A stretch of 64,000 nucleotides of DNA, taken from an uncultured Christensenellaceae bacterium (GTDB lineage: Bacteria; Bacillota; Clostridia; Christensenellales; CAG-314). The notes under the pieces are model-generated. The model searched no databases, was not told where the DNA came from, and worked only from the letters and a program-made list of their open reading frames with translations. This document shows, piece after piece, positions 49,986 to 60,276 of the stretch (position 1 is the first letter of the stretch; each line of letters opens with the position of its first letter). The stretch spans positions 62,001 through 126,000 of the forward strand of contig CAJUNH010000001.1 in NCBI GenBank assembly GCA_910587795.1. Direction: 5' to 3'. Position numbers and translations under genes: made by a program.

Positions 49986-52952
49986 ATGGCGAATAAAAGA
50001 AACGTCCTCAAAAAAGTTGCGGATATTACAGGTATTGTAATAGCTTCCGTACTTATTATTTTTGCGTTTTGCGGTAGATTTTGTAATACTGACGGCGCAC
50101 AGGGATTTATGCATTTTGCAAACTTTTTCGTCGGTTCCTTTGGAATGGCATTTTACGGAATGATGGCGGCAGTTATTGTTGCATGTTCTTTGTCGCTTGC
50201 GGGCAAGACAATTAAAATACCTGTAAAATATGCCGTATATTTTGCGTTGATGTTTTTTGCGGTAATATTAATTGTTCATATGTTAACTACGACATATTTG
50301 CCGAAGGATTTTGATTCGCACATGTCCTTGATTTACCATTATTACGACAATCAAATGGGCATACCTACTTTCGGCGGTGTTGTTTTCGGTTTATTTGCTT
50401 GGTGCTTGACGCGTGCGCTATCTATATATGGGGCGTGCATAGTGATTGCTTTGTTATTGGGTTGGACTGTTTACGAAGCGGGAGACTTTTTTTATAAATA
50501 TTTTACGGGAAAGCTATCGCTTGTTAAAGAATCGTCCCCGCCCGACATAGAGCCGTCTTTTACCGCTCCCGAGACGGAAGTTAAAACTGACGAGAACTAT
50601 TTACGTAAGCTTGCATTTCAAACCTTGTTTGAAGATGGAGAGCGGTCTGCTTCGCCGCAGCAGGTTGTTTCGCAGCAGGAACCGGGAGTATTCGGTGTTG
50701 CCGCTCAATCAAGTACGAATCAGCCCTTTAATCGGTACGGAGAAAACGAAGCCGCAAAATTTTTATTTAACCATGAGGACAGTAAAAAAGACGGTGCAGA
50801 CAGCTTTTTCGGTAAAACTAAACAGGAACAGCCCGAAAACGATTATCTTTTAAAGGGATATTATAAAAATAATGAACCTCAGGAAGAATCGAAGACAACG
50901 GAAAGCTCGACCGAATGGAAGATATCTCACGTTCCAAATTCTCAATCTATAACCGAACAACAGAAAAGCGTCCCTACGTCTAAGGATTTGTATTCGGTGG
51001 AACCCGTACCCGTCGTGCCGCAGCAGCAGGAGCGTCCGTCTGCGTCTGCAACACCTCAAACTACGTTAAACGATTTTGAACGTGCGCAATCCGAAAAGAC
51101 GATTAAAATTACAGACGAACCTGATATTACGGATATTCTTATAGATTATCCTCTTAAGGATGAACCTGAAATTATTAAGGAAACCGAACAGCCTAAGTCT
51201 CAAAACGTTTACGCGCCGTTTGCCGAGCAGCCGACTGTGCAGTCTGTCGAGCAGCCTAAGCGCGAAGCGGCTGTACCTCAACAAACTCAAAGTGTCGAAA
51301 ATAAATTAACGGAAAAGGAAACGCCTGATGAAGTAACTCTTGTTGACCGCGGCTACGAAAGCACCCCCTACGATACGCAGATAAAAATACCTATTCCCCA
51401 GGAAGAACCTAAAACGCAGGAAGGCGCTGTGCACGAATATATGGAGTACAATGTGCCTCCCTTGCATTTATTAAACGAAGCTGTCATAGTAGAAGATAAC
51501 GACGACGGCGAAAGACAGCGTTTGGCGCAGGCAATAGTAAATAAATTATCTGTATTTAATATTAAAATAGAGCTTGCCGATATAATCGTAGGACCGACGG
51601 TTACTCGTTATATGTTTACGGTATTGTCGCAAAAAACGCGTATGAGCGATTTTAAACAATACTCCGACGACATTAAGGCTTGCGTGGAGGCACAGGAAGA
51701 TATCTTGATAGAAGCGCCTGTAAAAGGCACTAATATGGTTGGTATCGAAGTTGCTAATAAAAGCAAGCGTCCCGTAGTGCTTAGGGAATTATTGGAAAGT
51801 CCCGCTTTTGTAAACGCAAAAGGCGATTTGGTGTTTGCTATAGGTCAGGAAGTAAGCGGCAAAGTTGTCATTGCCGACCTTGCGGATATGCCGCACTTAT
51901 TGGTTGCGGGTACTACCGGTTCGGGTAAAAGCGTATGCTTAAACTGTTTGATAGTAAGTATGATGTACAAATACGGTCCGGAGTATTTGCGTTTTGTAAT
52001 GGTTGACCCTAAGTTTGTAGAGCTTTCGCGTTATAACGGTATACCTCATATGCTTACCGCCGAAACTATTACGACAATGCAGGATGCTTTGGCATGTATG
52101 GATTATCTTATTGCCGAAATGGAATCGCGCTATCAGTTGTTCCGTCAATCGGGCGTTGATAAAATTAGCGAATACAACAAACGTATTAATCCTAAAACAA
52201 CGCAGAAACTGCCGTATTTGGTATTTATTGTAGACGAGTTGGCAGACCTTATGGCAACCAATAAATCCGCGTTTGAAGCTAAGCTTATGCGTCTGGCACA
52301 AAAAGCAAGAGCGGCTGGTATACACATCGTGCTTGCAACGCAGCGTCCCGACGTTAAGGTTATTACAGGTACTATTAAGGGCAACTTGCCTAGCCGTATG
52401 GCGTTAAAGGTGTCGTCCGTATACGACAGTCAAACAATAATCGGCGGCGGCGGAGCGGAAAAATTGCTTGGTAAGGGCGATATGCTGTTTATGAACTCGT
52501 CGGGATCATCAGATTTAACGCGCGTACAGTGTGCTTACGTTTCCAATGACGAAATTCGTGCACTAGTCAAGTATTCTGCCGAAACGAACGAAGTTTACTA
52601 CGATACTTCTATTACCGATAAAATATTCGTTACTCAGGCGCAGGAAGAGGCAAAACGCCGAGAAGAGGAAGCCGAGAAAAACGGCGGAGGCGACGAAGGA
52701 CGAGACGAGTTGTATCCTTTCTACAAGAAGGCTTTGCGCTACTGGCTGGAACGTAATGGAGGTAAAGCGTCGATATCTTCTATACAGCGCGGTATCAACG
52801 TAGGATTTAACCGTGCTGGACGTATTATGGAAAATTTGCAAAAGATGGGCTATGTCGAGGAATTGTCCGCCAGCGAAAGCAACAGAGCCGTAAAAGTTTT
52901 GGTAACGTTGGAAGAGTTGGACGATTTATTCCCCGATGAAGACGAGGGTTGA
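49986..52952 (+). CDS. ftsK: DNA translocase FtsK/SpoIIIE
   Basis: 988 residues from ATG 49986, ten bases after GGGAGG; TTG 49983 is an alternative. Four membrane segments (about 10-175), a long Gln/Pro/Glu-rich linker (about 190-470), and the RecA-type motor with Walker A AGTTGSGKS (near 640) and Walker B VFIVDELADLM (near 745). The C-terminal gamma winged helix (LYPFYKKALRYWLERNGGKAS onward) reads orienting sequences on DNA. It pumps chromosomal DNA through the division or sporulation septum. rimO follows 6 bases later. The linker is longer than in Bacillus SpoIIIE. Confidence 0.96.
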   Translation: MANKRNVLKKVADITGIVIASVLIIFAFCGRFCNTDGAQGFMHFANFFVGSFGMAFYGMMAAVIVACSLSLAGKTIKIPVKYAVYFALMFFAVILIVHMLTTTYLPKDFDSHMSLIYHYYDNQMGIPTFGGVVFGLFAWCLTRALSIYGACIVIALLLGWTVYEAGDFFYKYFTGKLSLVKESSPPDIEPSFTAPETEVKTDENYLRKLAFQTLFEDGERSASPQQVVSQQEPGVFGVAAQSSTNQPFNRYGENEAAKFLFNHEDSKKDGADSFFGKTKQEQPENDYLLKGYYKNNEPQEESKTTESSTEWKISHVPNSQSITEQQKSVPTSKDLYSVEPVPVVPQQQERPSASATPQTTLNDFERAQSEKTIKITDEPDITDILIDYPLKDEPEIIKETEQPKSQNVYAPFAEQPTVQSVEQPKREAAVPQQTQSVENKLTEKETPDEVTLVDRGYESTPYDTQIKIPIPQEEPKTQEGAVHEYMEYNVPPLHLLNEAVIVEDNDDGERQRLAQAIVNKLSVFNIKIELADIIVGPTVTRYMFTVLSQKTRMSDFKQYSDDIKACVEAQEDILIEAPVKGTNMVGIEVANKSKRPVVLRELLESPAFVNAKGDLVFAIGQEVSGKVVIADLADMPHLLVAGTTGSGKSVCLNCLIVSMMYKYGPEYLRFVMVDPKFVELSRYNGIPHMLTAETITTMQDALACMDYLIAEMESRYQLFRQSGVDKISEYNKRINPKTTQKLPYLVFIVDELADLMATNKSAFEAKLMRLAQKARAAGIHIVLATQRPDVKVITGTIKGNLPSRMALKVSSVYDSQTIIGGGGAEKLLGKGDMLFMNSSGSSDLTRVQCAYVSNDEIRALVKYSAETNEVYYDTSITDKIFVTQAQEEAKRREEEAEKNGGGDEGRDELYPFYKKALRYWLERNGGKASISSIQRGINVGFNRAGRIMENLQKMGYVEELSASESNRAVKVLVTLEELDDLFPDEDEG

Positions 52953-52958
52953 TTTTTA

Positions 52959-54284
52959 ATGAATACAAAAGTTGGAGTAGTGTCGCTGGGCTGCGATAAA
53001 AATAGATTTGACACGGAAGTTATGTTGGCTAATTTATCCAAGGGAGGGTACGAAATAGTATCTTCTCCCGAAGACGCCGACGTAATTATCGTCAATACAT
53101 GCGCTTTTTTGGAATCTGCAAGAAAGGAAGCAATACAAACTGCTTTTGAGATGGCTGGATATAAAAATACGGGGAAGTGTAAAAAGGTTATTATAACCGG
53201 TTGTTTGGGGCAGAAATTCGGCAAAGAGGTTTTTGACGAAATGCACGAAGTGGATGCTGTAATAGGCATCGGCGACTACGACAAAATATGTGATATTGTG
53301 GGCGATACTTTAAAAGGCGAGCGTAAGCTTTATCAAAGCTGTGCAAACGGCATAACGTTCGGCGACCGTATTTTGACGACGGCTCCGCATACCTCATATC
53401 TAAAAATTGCCGACGGTTGCGATAACTATTGTACGTACTGTCTTATCCCGCATATTAGGGGACGCTTTAGATCTGTGGAAATGGATAAGATTATAGAGCA
53501 AGCTACCGTACTTGCCAAAAGAGGCGTTAAGGAGTTGATACTTGTTGCGCAAGACGTTACCAGGTACGGCAAGGATTTATACGGCGAATATAAACTTGCG
53601 GACCTTTTGCGTCAGCTTAGCGATATAGACGGAATTGTTTGGATTAGGTTGCTTTATTGTTATCCAGAACTGATAGACGATAATTTAATCGAGGAAATAT
53701 CAGCAAACGATAAAATCGTTAATTATATAGATATTCCTTTACAGCACGTTAACGAGGAAATTTTGCACAAAATGAACCGCCGTTCTAATGCGGAATCGAT
53801 ACGTAATCTGTTTAAAAAATTAACGGAAAAAGGTATACAAGTTAGGTCAACGTTTATTTGCGGATTTCCGGGAGAGACGAGAAGTACTATAAAAGAACTG
53901 GAAACCTTTTTGTTAACTAATAAACTTAGAAACGTCGGCTTTTTTGCATATTCGCGGGAAAAGGGAACCCCCGCTGCAAAATTTGAAAATCAAGTTGCGG
54001 AGTACACTAAGCAAAGTTACGTTAACAGAATGTATAAAGCTCAGTATAAAGTGGTGGACGAGCTTAACCGTACGGATGTAGGAAACGTATTTAAGTGCAT
54101 TATCGATAAAGCTCCGGAATTTAGTCACGGCAAATATTTTTACGTAGGCCGTACGTATTTTATGTCTCCGGAAATCGACGGACAGGTTTTTATTGTTTCT
54201 AAAAAAGAATTAACAGTGGGCGAATTTTACGACGTTAAAATTACGGATGCAGTCGACTACGATTTACAAGGCGAGGTGGTGTAA
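52959..54284 (+). CDS. rimO: Ribosomal protein S12 methylthiotransferase RimO
   Basis: 441 residues. N-terminal MTTase domain (VGVVSLGCDKNRFDTE), radical SAM motif CDNYCTYC, and a C-terminal TRAM domain. It adds a methylthio group to an Asp of S12. RimO rather than MiaB is preferred because of its C-terminal sequence and the ftsK-rimO-pgsA order known in Firmicutes. It overlaps pgsA by one base (TAATG). Confidence 0.93.
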   Translation: MNTKVGVVSLGCDKNRFDTEVMLANLSKGGYEIVSSPEDADVIIVNTCAFLESARKEAIQTAFEMAGYKNTGKCKKVIITGCLGQKFGKEVFDEMHEVDAVIGIGDYDKICDIVGDTLKGERKLYQSCANGITFGDRILTTAPHTSYLKIADGCDNYCTYCLIPHIRGRFRSVEMDKIIEQATVLAKRGVKELILVAQDVTRYGKDLYGEYKLADLLRQLSDIDGIVWIRLLYCYPELIDDNLIEEISANDKIVNYIDIPLQHVNEEILHKMNRRSNAESIRNLFKKLTEKGIQVRSTFICGFPGETRSTIKELETFLLTNKLRNVGFFAYSREKGTPAAKFENQVAEYTKQSYVNRMYKAQYKVVDELNRTDVGNVFKCIIDKAPEFSHGKYFYVGRTYFMSPEIDGQVFIVSKKELTVGEFYDVKITDAVDYDLQGEVV

Positions 54285-54955
54285 TGAATATTCCAAACAG
54301 TTTGTCTTTGGCGCGTATTTGCCTTATTCCTTTGTTTGTTGCGGCGTTTTTTCTGCCGTATGCTTGGGGCGTTTGGACAGCGTTAGCAATATTTGTAATT
54401 TGTTGTTTTACCGATTTTTTGGACGGCTATATTGCCCGCAAATATAATATGGTAACGGATCTTGGAAAACTGCTTGACCCGATTGCCGACAAAATTTTGA
54501 TTTGCGCGGCATTGTTTTGCGTTGTAGAGGTTAACCCTTTACAGTATTATAACGGCGCATTGACTACAATGCCTAGCAGTCTGTTTGCGGCTACTTTCGG
54601 CGGTATCTTGCTCACCGTAGGATCTATATTGATTTTAGCAAGGGAACTGTTGATTAGTGCCGTACGTATGATAGCGGCAAGTAAAGGTATTGTAGTGCAA
54701 GCTAATATTTTCGGTAAAATAAAAACCGTTATGCAAGACGTTTGTTTGCCGTTATTGATTGTTTTGTGCGTTCAGTGTTATACATGGAATGCCAATTCTT
54801 ATCGTCCTACGGAAATATATAAATTGTGGGACGTAGTGTGGATTTCCGCGGTTGTCCTTTTTGTGTTGACAATAGCAATGACAATTATTTCCGGTGCGAT
54901 ATATATAGTACAAAATAAAAAAGTATTTATTCGGGACGAATCGGAAAATAAATAA
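54284..54955 (+). CDS. pgsA: CDP-diacylglycerol-glycerol-3-phosphate 3-phosphatidyltransferase
   Basis: 223 residues with four to five membrane segments. The CDP-alcohol phosphotransferase motif is complete: DFLDGYIARKYNMVTDLGKLLDPIADK. It makes phosphatidylglycerol phosphate in the membrane. It is translationally coupled to rimO and precedes cinA by 115 bases, as in Bacillus. Confidence 0.95.
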   Translation: MNIPNSLSLARICLIPLFVAAFFLPYAWGVWTALAIFVICCFTDFLDGYIARKYNMVTDLGKLLDPIADKILICAALFCVVEVNPLQYYNGALTTMPSSLFAATFGGILLTVGSILILARELLISAVRMIAASKGIVVQANIFGKIKTVMQDVCLPLLIVLCVQCYTWNANSYRPTEIYKLWDVVWISAVVLFVLTIAMTIISGAIYIVQNKKVFIRDESENK

Positions 54956-55070
54956 TCCGGTTTGCAATGAACCGTTAAATAATAGATTGTACAAGTTGTC
55001 TTTAATTTAAGTACTGTACGTTGATAACCGCAATTAATTTGTGTCGTAAACGTTTGTAAAAGGGATATCG

Positions 55071-56237
55071 ATGATAAAAATTTTGACAAAAAAATATTCG
55101 CAGTCGGTGCGTTATATTTGTGAAAAATTAGATTTTGAATTGGCGAAATATGACGTGGTTATTTCACGTTCTAAGCAGACGGCATTGTCTGTGATACGGG
55201 AGGCAACGTCCGGTAAATTTTCGGCGCTTATTATTGTGGGTAACGTCGGCGAAAGCTGCGAAAATTTTGTTGAAGCATTGGGGCTTGCCGTATTTTACGA
55301 TAAATTTGCCGAGAGCAATATTATTAAATATTGCACATATGCAAAAGTTGATGTTCCTCCGCAATATATCATGGATAAACTTTGTCTTGCTCCCGAGACA
55401 TTTAACCATATTGCCCCTATGTACGGATATCAGTGCGCTTGCTACGGAGAGTACAACAAAAAACAAGTGTTTTTTGTTCCTGACGATATGCGCGAGAGCG
55501 CTTTGGTATATGATAGCTACATTTCAAAAAACTTATTTAAATCGAGCGACGGGAGCACAAAGTATGTGTTTAAACTATTCGGTCTATCGCAGCGCGATGT
55601 AGAAAAGCGTTTGGAAAAATTGAGTAAATCGGTTTTGCATAGTTGCGAAACAGTAAATTTGGATACTAAGCTGTCTATTACTTTTGCGCAAAAAACATCT
55701 AAAACGATAATTGCCGATACTCTAAAATTAGTAAAGGAATTGTTTGGCGTGAGTATATATGCCGCGGTAGATCAATCTTTGGCAAAGTCTGTGGTTGACG
55801 TATTGAAAAAAGGCGGACAAATACTATCTACGGCAGAATCTATGACAGGCGGTTTGATTGCATCTTCTATAGTGGATATTTCGGGTGCCAGTACGGTGTT
55901 TTTGGAAGGAATTGTGACGTATTCGATACAGTCAAAGTGTAATCGTTTGGGGATAAACCCTCATTATATTGACGAATACGGCGTAATTTCTCAGCAAACC
56001 GCGCAAGCAATGGCTATGGGATTACGCAAAAACGGCAGCAGTATAGCAGTTTCGGTTACAGGTAACGCAGGTCCTACCGCGGAGGACGGACAACCAGTCG
56101 GGTTGTGTTATATAGGTGTAGCTACGGAACGTAACGTTGCCGTTTACAAAAATATTTTTCAGGGCGACCGTAATTCCATAAGGCAGCAAGCAACGAACAC
56201 GGCGCTGTATTTAGTGTTTAAAACGTTGACAAAATAA
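55071..56237 (+). CDS. cinA: CinA-like protein with divergent N-terminal domain
   Basis: 388 residues. The C-terminal 160 residues are a typical CinA nicotinamide-nucleotide amidase domain (STAESMTGGLIASSIVDISGAS, then VTYS and SVTGNAGPTAEDGQPVGLCYIG). The N-terminal 225 residues occupy the place of the MoCF-like ADP-ribose pyrophosphatase domain but lack the usual motifs of that domain. The cinA-recA order is conserved. Deamidation of NMN is likely; pyrophosphatase activity is doubtful. Confidence 0.85.
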   Translation: MIKILTKKYSQSVRYICEKLDFELAKYDVVISRSKQTALSVIREATSGKFSALIIVGNVGESCENFVEALGLAVFYDKFAESNIIKYCTYAKVDVPPQYIMDKLCLAPETFNHIAPMYGYQCACYGEYNKKQVFFVPDDMRESALVYDSYISKNLFKSSDGSTKYVFKLFGLSQRDVEKRLEKLSKSVLHSCETVNLDTKLSITFAQKTSKTIIADTLKLVKELFGVSIYAAVDQSLAKSVVDVLKKGGQILSTAESMTGGLIASSIVDISGASTVFLEGIVTYSIQSKCNRLGINPHYIDEYGVISQQTAQAMAMGLRKNGSSIAVSVTGNAGPTAEDGQPVGLCYIGVATERNVAVYKNIFQGDRNSIRQQATNTALYLVFKTLTK

Positions 56238-56282
56238 AAAAATTGATATATAGATATAAGATAACAAACAAGGAGAATACAT

Positions 56283-57296
56283 ATGACTGACGACAAAAAA
56301 CGGGCACTGGAGCAGACGATTCTACAAATTGAAAAGGAATTTGGAAAAGGATCTATTATGAAGTTGGGAAGTTATGCCGCAACGCGTAATATAGAAGTTA
56401 TTCCTACGGGATGTTTGACATTGGATATGGCGCTTGGTATAGGCGGACTTCCCAAAGGAAGAATTATAGAAATATACGGACCGGAAGCTTCCGGTAAAAC
56501 TACCGTAACGCTGCACGTTATTGCGCAAGTGCAAAAAATGGGCGGCACGGCTGCATTTATCGACGCCGAGCAAGCTTTAGATCCGGTTTATGCTAAAAAT
56601 TTGGGTATTAATTTGGACGAACTGTATATTTCTCAGCCTGACAGCGGCGAGCAAGCTTTGGATATTTTGGATTACCTGGTGCGTAGCAGTGCGGTTGATT
56701 TAGTAGTAGTGGACTCTGTTGCCGCGCTTACTCCCCGTGCGGAGCTTGAAGGCGATATGGGAGACAGTCACATGGGCGTACAAGCAAGACTTATGTCGCA
56801 GTGTTTACGTAAAATAATTGCTACGGGCAATAAGTCTAACACGTGTGTGATTTTTATTAACCAACTTCGCGATAAAATCGGCGTAATGTTCGGCAATCCC
56901 GAAACGACGACGGGCGGTAAAGCGTTGAAATTTTATTCCAGTGTGCGTTTAGACGTGCGCAAGGTGGATCAAGTTAAGGACGGTTCGGAAATTATAGGCA
57001 GCAAGACGCGCGTAAAAGTTGTAAAAAATAAGGTTGCGCCTCCGTTTAAACAAGCCGAATTTGAAATTATTTTCGGTAAGGGAATATCTAATTCCGGTTG
57101 TGTTTTGGATTTGGCGGTATCTAACGGATTTGTGGAAAAGAGCGGTTCTTGGTTTAGTTATAAAGGAGAGAAAATCGGGCAAGGACGCGAAAACGCAAAA
57201 ACGTATTTGGAAAATCATCCTGACGTAACGGTTGAATTGGAAGCTAAGATTAAAGAGCTTCTTAAACCTGTTGACGACGGAGAAACTGCGGATTAA
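56283..57296 (+). CDS. recA: Recombinase RecA
   Basis: 337 residues. Walker A GPEASGKTT (66-74), the LVVVDSVAAL Walker B, and loop L2 region FINQLRDKIGVMFGNPETTTGG are standard. It forms the strand-exchange filament and triggers the SOS response. The ATG follows AAGGAGAAT; only 45 bases separate it from cinA and no SOS box is visible there, so it is probably co-transcribed with cinA. Confidence 0.98.
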   Translation: MTDDKKRALEQTILQIEKEFGKGSIMKLGSYAATRNIEVIPTGCLTLDMALGIGGLPKGRIIEIYGPEASGKTTVTLHVIAQVQKMGGTAAFIDAEQALDPVYAKNLGINLDELYISQPDSGEQALDILDYLVRSSAVDLVVVDSVAALTPRAELEGDMGDSHMGVQARLMSQCLRKIIATGNKSNTCVIFINQLRDKIGVMFGNPETTTGGKALKFYSSVRLDVRKVDQVKDGSEIIGSKTRVKVVKNKVAPPFKQAEFEIIFGKGISNSGCVLDLAVSNGFVEKSGSWFSYKGEKIGQGRENAKTYLENHPDVTVELEAKIKELLKPVDDGETAD

Positions 57297-57314
57297 TAAT
57301 TACAAAAATATACA

Positions 57315-57357
57315 AGATGCCGTTACGCAAACTTTAAGTAACGGCATCTATTTTTTA
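57315..57357 (+). terminator. Terminator of recA
   Basis: A perfect 12-base stem (AGATGCCGTTAC/GTAACGGCATCT) followed by ATTTTTT. Confidence 0.93.
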
Positions 57358-57480
57358 TATAAAAGCATACAATGAACAATTAACGACGTTTAATTACAAC
57401 AAACTGCTATTAATTATTCGCTATTATACCGTATCACGTTGTTCATAAAATATTGCGATTGGTATAGCTCGTGTACGAAA

Positions 57481-58044
57481 TTATATAAAATCAACTTTGC
57501 CGCTGTCGGTGCGGTAAATTGCGCTAACCACTGTAACGTTGCTATATTTATCATATAACGCTTTTCTTATTTTGTCGGCGGTGTGTAATGTATTTAATTT
57601 ACTTGCCGGTTCGTCATTGTGTTCGTCGCCTATTGCAAGTGCGATTTCGTCGGTTACAAATTTTGCGTACCCTTCGTCGGCTTTTTGCAATGCGGCGTTT
57701 ATTGCTCCGCAGTGAGTATGTCCCATAACAAGTATAAGAGGAGTCTTTAAGTGTGACACGGCGTACTCTATACTGCCTAGTTCTATGTCGCCTACAATAT
57801 TACCCGCAACTCTTATAACAAATAAATCGCCTATGCCCGCGCAAAATATGTGGTCCGGAATTACGCGTGAATCTGCACAGGTTATTATAACGGCATAGGG
57901 GTTTTGTCCTTCCGTGTAGGTTTTAAGGCGAATATCGGGCGAGATATCGGCAGGATTGGCTTTTGCCGTCAAGTAGTTTTCGTTGCCTAGTTTAAGTTTC
58001 TCAAGCGCTTCGCTTGCCGATAATGTAAGCGGTGTTAAATTCAT
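57481..58044 (-). CDS. Beta-class carbonic anhydrase
   Basis: 187 residues, a short member of the family. Zinc ligands Cys56 (CADSR, with the Asp58-Arg60 pair), His109 and Cys112 (GHTHCGA) are present. It interconverts CO2 and bicarbonate in the cytoplasm. It lies on the opposite strand between recA and rny, which are adjacent or nearly so in many Firmicutes, so it looks inserted. The ATG follows AAGGAAG on the minus strand. The 320-base divergent gap to rny is AT-rich and holds the rny promoter. Confidence 0.92.
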   Translation of the reverse strand: MNLTPLTLSASEALEKLKLGNENYLTAKANPADISPDIRLKTYTEGQNPYAVIITCADSRVIPDHIFCAGIGDLFVIRVAGNIVGDIELGSIEYAVSHLKTPLILVMGHTHCGAINAALQKADEGYAKFVTDEIALAIGDEHNDEPASKLNTLHTADKIRKALYDKYSNVTVVSAIYRTDSGKVDFI

Positions 58045-58282
58045 AGTAACTTCCTTTTAGTGTAGATATAAATTATAAATTGCCGAATATATTTGATGTG
58101 TTTATAAAGTCAATATTATATTTTTTATAAAAGCGATGTTTTTATGTAATTATATCATATATGGGTTAATAATTGCAAATAAACAAATTTTAATTTTATA
58201 GAATTAATTGTTATTATTTGGTATTAGATATAAATATGTTTTTTTTAATTATAAATTTGTTTGCAAAGTTTGTATTGTAGTA

Positions 58283-58311
58283 TTGACATGTTGCTTTAAA
58301 GCGAGTAAAAT
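58283..58311 (+). promoter_or_regulatory. Promoter of rny
   Basis: TTGACA (58283-58288), a 17-base spacer and TAAAAT (58306-58311), about 47 bases before the ATG. Confidence 0.85.
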
Positions 58312-58364
58312 ATAAGTTAATGAAAATTGTTTTTCATTATTGAATATTAAGGAGGAACGTAAAC

Positions 58365-59975
58365 ATGAACAACATGTTATTATTCTTCCTTGCTTCCGAA
58401 ACCCCTTCTTGGGTTCATATTGTAATCCCGATTATCGTTGGACTGCTGTGTTTAGGCGGCGGCGGAGCGATAGGCGCTTTACTATATAGAATTTATAGAA
58501 ACAAAAAAATTGGCTCAACACAACAACAAGCAGACGCTATAATCGATTTGGCAAAAGACGAAGCAAAGTCGTTAAAGCGAGAAGCCATTCAAGAGGCAAG
58601 AGAAGAAACTCAAAAAATTAAAGGCGAACAGGAGCGTCAGTTTAGAGAACGCAACAGCGAACTTGCTAAGCAGGAAAACAGAATGAATCAAAAGGAAGAA
58701 GCCTTGGATAAAAAGGAAGAACTCCTTTTGCACAAACTGGATAGACTTGACACTCAGCAAAAAGATTTAATTAGTCAGCAAAACGAACTTAATAAACGTA
58801 AGCAGGATATGGACAAATCCGAACAAAAAATTCAGCAAGAGCTGGAACGTGTAGCGGGGTTGTCTAAGGAAGAAGCTAAGCAGTTGTTGGTGGACGAAAT
58901 GCTTACCGACGCCCGCAAGGAAGCGGCAGGACTGGTTAGAAAAATAGAAATGGAAGCCAAAAGCAACGGTGAACAAAAGGCACGTGAAATTATTGCTACG
59001 GCTATACAGCGTTGTGCAAGCGATCAAGTTAGCGAAATGACTGTCACTACAGTCCCGTTAGCTAACGACGAAATGAAAGGTCGTTTAATCGGCAGAGAAG
59101 GACGTAATATTAGAGCTTTGGAAAACGCAACCGGAGTTGAATTGATCATCGACGATACTCCCGAGGTGGTAATTTTGTCTGGATTCGATCCCGTACGCCG
59201 TCAAATTGCGCGCATTGCTATTGAAAAACTGCTTGCCGACGGACGTATACATCCCGCCCGTATAGAAGAAATGGTGGAAAAAGTTCGTCGCGATATGGAC
59301 GTTACTATCAAGGACGAAGGCGAGGCGGCATCGTTTGATACCGGAGTTTTCGGTTTGCACCCCGAATTAATTAAATTACTAGGCAGACTTAAATTCCGTA
59401 CAAGTTACGGTCAAAACGTTTTGCAGCATTCTATCGAGGTAAGTTATATTGCCGGGATTATTGCTTCCGAGTTGGGTTTAGACGTAACGCTTGCTAAACG
59501 CGGAGCCTTACTGCACGATATAGGAAAGGCCGTCGATCAGGAAATCGAAGGTACTCATATGCAAATTGGCGCAGATCTCGCTAAAAAGTATAAGGAAAGC
59601 AAGGAAGTTGTTAACTGTATTGCGTCTCATCACGGCGATGTAGAACCGATGACGGTAGAGGCTGTGATTGTTGCCGCTGCAGACGCTGTTAGCGGTGCGC
59701 GCCCCGGCGCAAGGCGAGAATCGCTGGAAAACTACATTAAACGTTTGGAAAAACTCGAAGAAATTGCAAATTCGTTTAAGGGCGTGCAAAAATCGTATGC
59801 AGTCCAGGCAGGGCGTGAAATACGTATTATCGTTAAGCCCGAAGAAGTTAACGACGAGACTACGGTATTGCTTGCAAACGATATTGCAAGACGTATTGAA
59901 AGCGAATTGGAATATCCGGGACAAATTAAGGTCAATGTTATACGCGAGGTCCGCAGCATAGAATTTGCAAAATAG
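58365..59975 (+). CDS. rny: Ribonuclease Y
   Basis: 536 residues. An N-terminal membrane anchor (about 17-45), a long Glu/Lys/Gln coiled coil (60-200), a KH domain (GRLIGREGRNIRALENATGVEL) and an HD phosphohydrolase domain (LLHDIGKAVDQ, later ASHHGD) in the normal order. It initiates mRNA decay at the membrane. The start follows AAGGAGG. Confidence 0.97.
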   Translation: MNNMLLFFLASETPSWVHIVIPIIVGLLCLGGGGAIGALLYRIYRNKKIGSTQQQADAIIDLAKDEAKSLKREAIQEAREETQKIKGEQERQFRERNSELAKQENRMNQKEEALDKKEELLLHKLDRLDTQQKDLISQQNELNKRKQDMDKSEQKIQQELERVAGLSKEEAKQLLVDEMLTDARKEAAGLVRKIEMEAKSNGEQKAREIIATAIQRCASDQVSEMTVTTVPLANDEMKGRLIGREGRNIRALENATGVELIIDDTPEVVILSGFDPVRRQIARIAIEKLLADGRIHPARIEEMVEKVRRDMDVTIKDEGEAASFDTGVFGLHPELIKLLGRLKFRTSYGQNVLQHSIEVSYIAGIIASELGLDVTLAKRGALLHDIGKAVDQEIEGTHMQIGADLAKKYKESKEVVNCIASHHGDVEPMTVEAVIVAAADAVSGARPGARRESLENYIKRLEKLEEIANSFKGVQKSYAVQAGREIRIIVKPEEVNDETTVLLANDIARRIESELEYPGQIKVNVIREVRSIEFAK

Positions 59976-60049
59976 TATGGCTGTATTTTAAACTCTATTG
60001 CCAAATATATAAAGTTTTAATTAATTTTTAAATTACTATTTTATTTAAA

Positions 60050-60079
60050 AGTAACTGTGTTAAAAGCACAGTTATTTTT
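60050..60079 (+). terminator. Terminator of rny
   Basis: TAACTGTG/CACAGTTA with a 7-base loop, followed by TTTTTA. From 60080 to 60242 I see nothing further. Confidence 0.85.
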
Positions 60080-60242
60080 ATTCTAGAAATACATATAGAC
60101 TCATCTTATTCTATTTATCTTTTGGGTAATAAATTGCATTGCGTTTTTATTAAAAAATACACTTGTTTTTAAATATCGATTAACATTTTTTACAGTTTGG
60201 CAGTTTATAAAATTTGAGTTTATAAAACGGTTTAAGTCTTTT

Positions 60243-60271
60243 GCATATTTCTGCAGCTTGTCCCATAAATT
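60243..60271 (+). promoter_or_regulatory. SigE-type promoter of the spoIIIA operon
   Basis: GCATATT (60243-60249), a 14-base spacer and CATAAATT (60264-60271) match the SigE consensus (KMATATT, then CATACAHT) closely. The spoIIIA operon is SigE-controlled in Bacillus. The start site would fall on or next to the ATG at 60277. Confidence 0.65.
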
Positions 60272-60276
60272 ATTGT

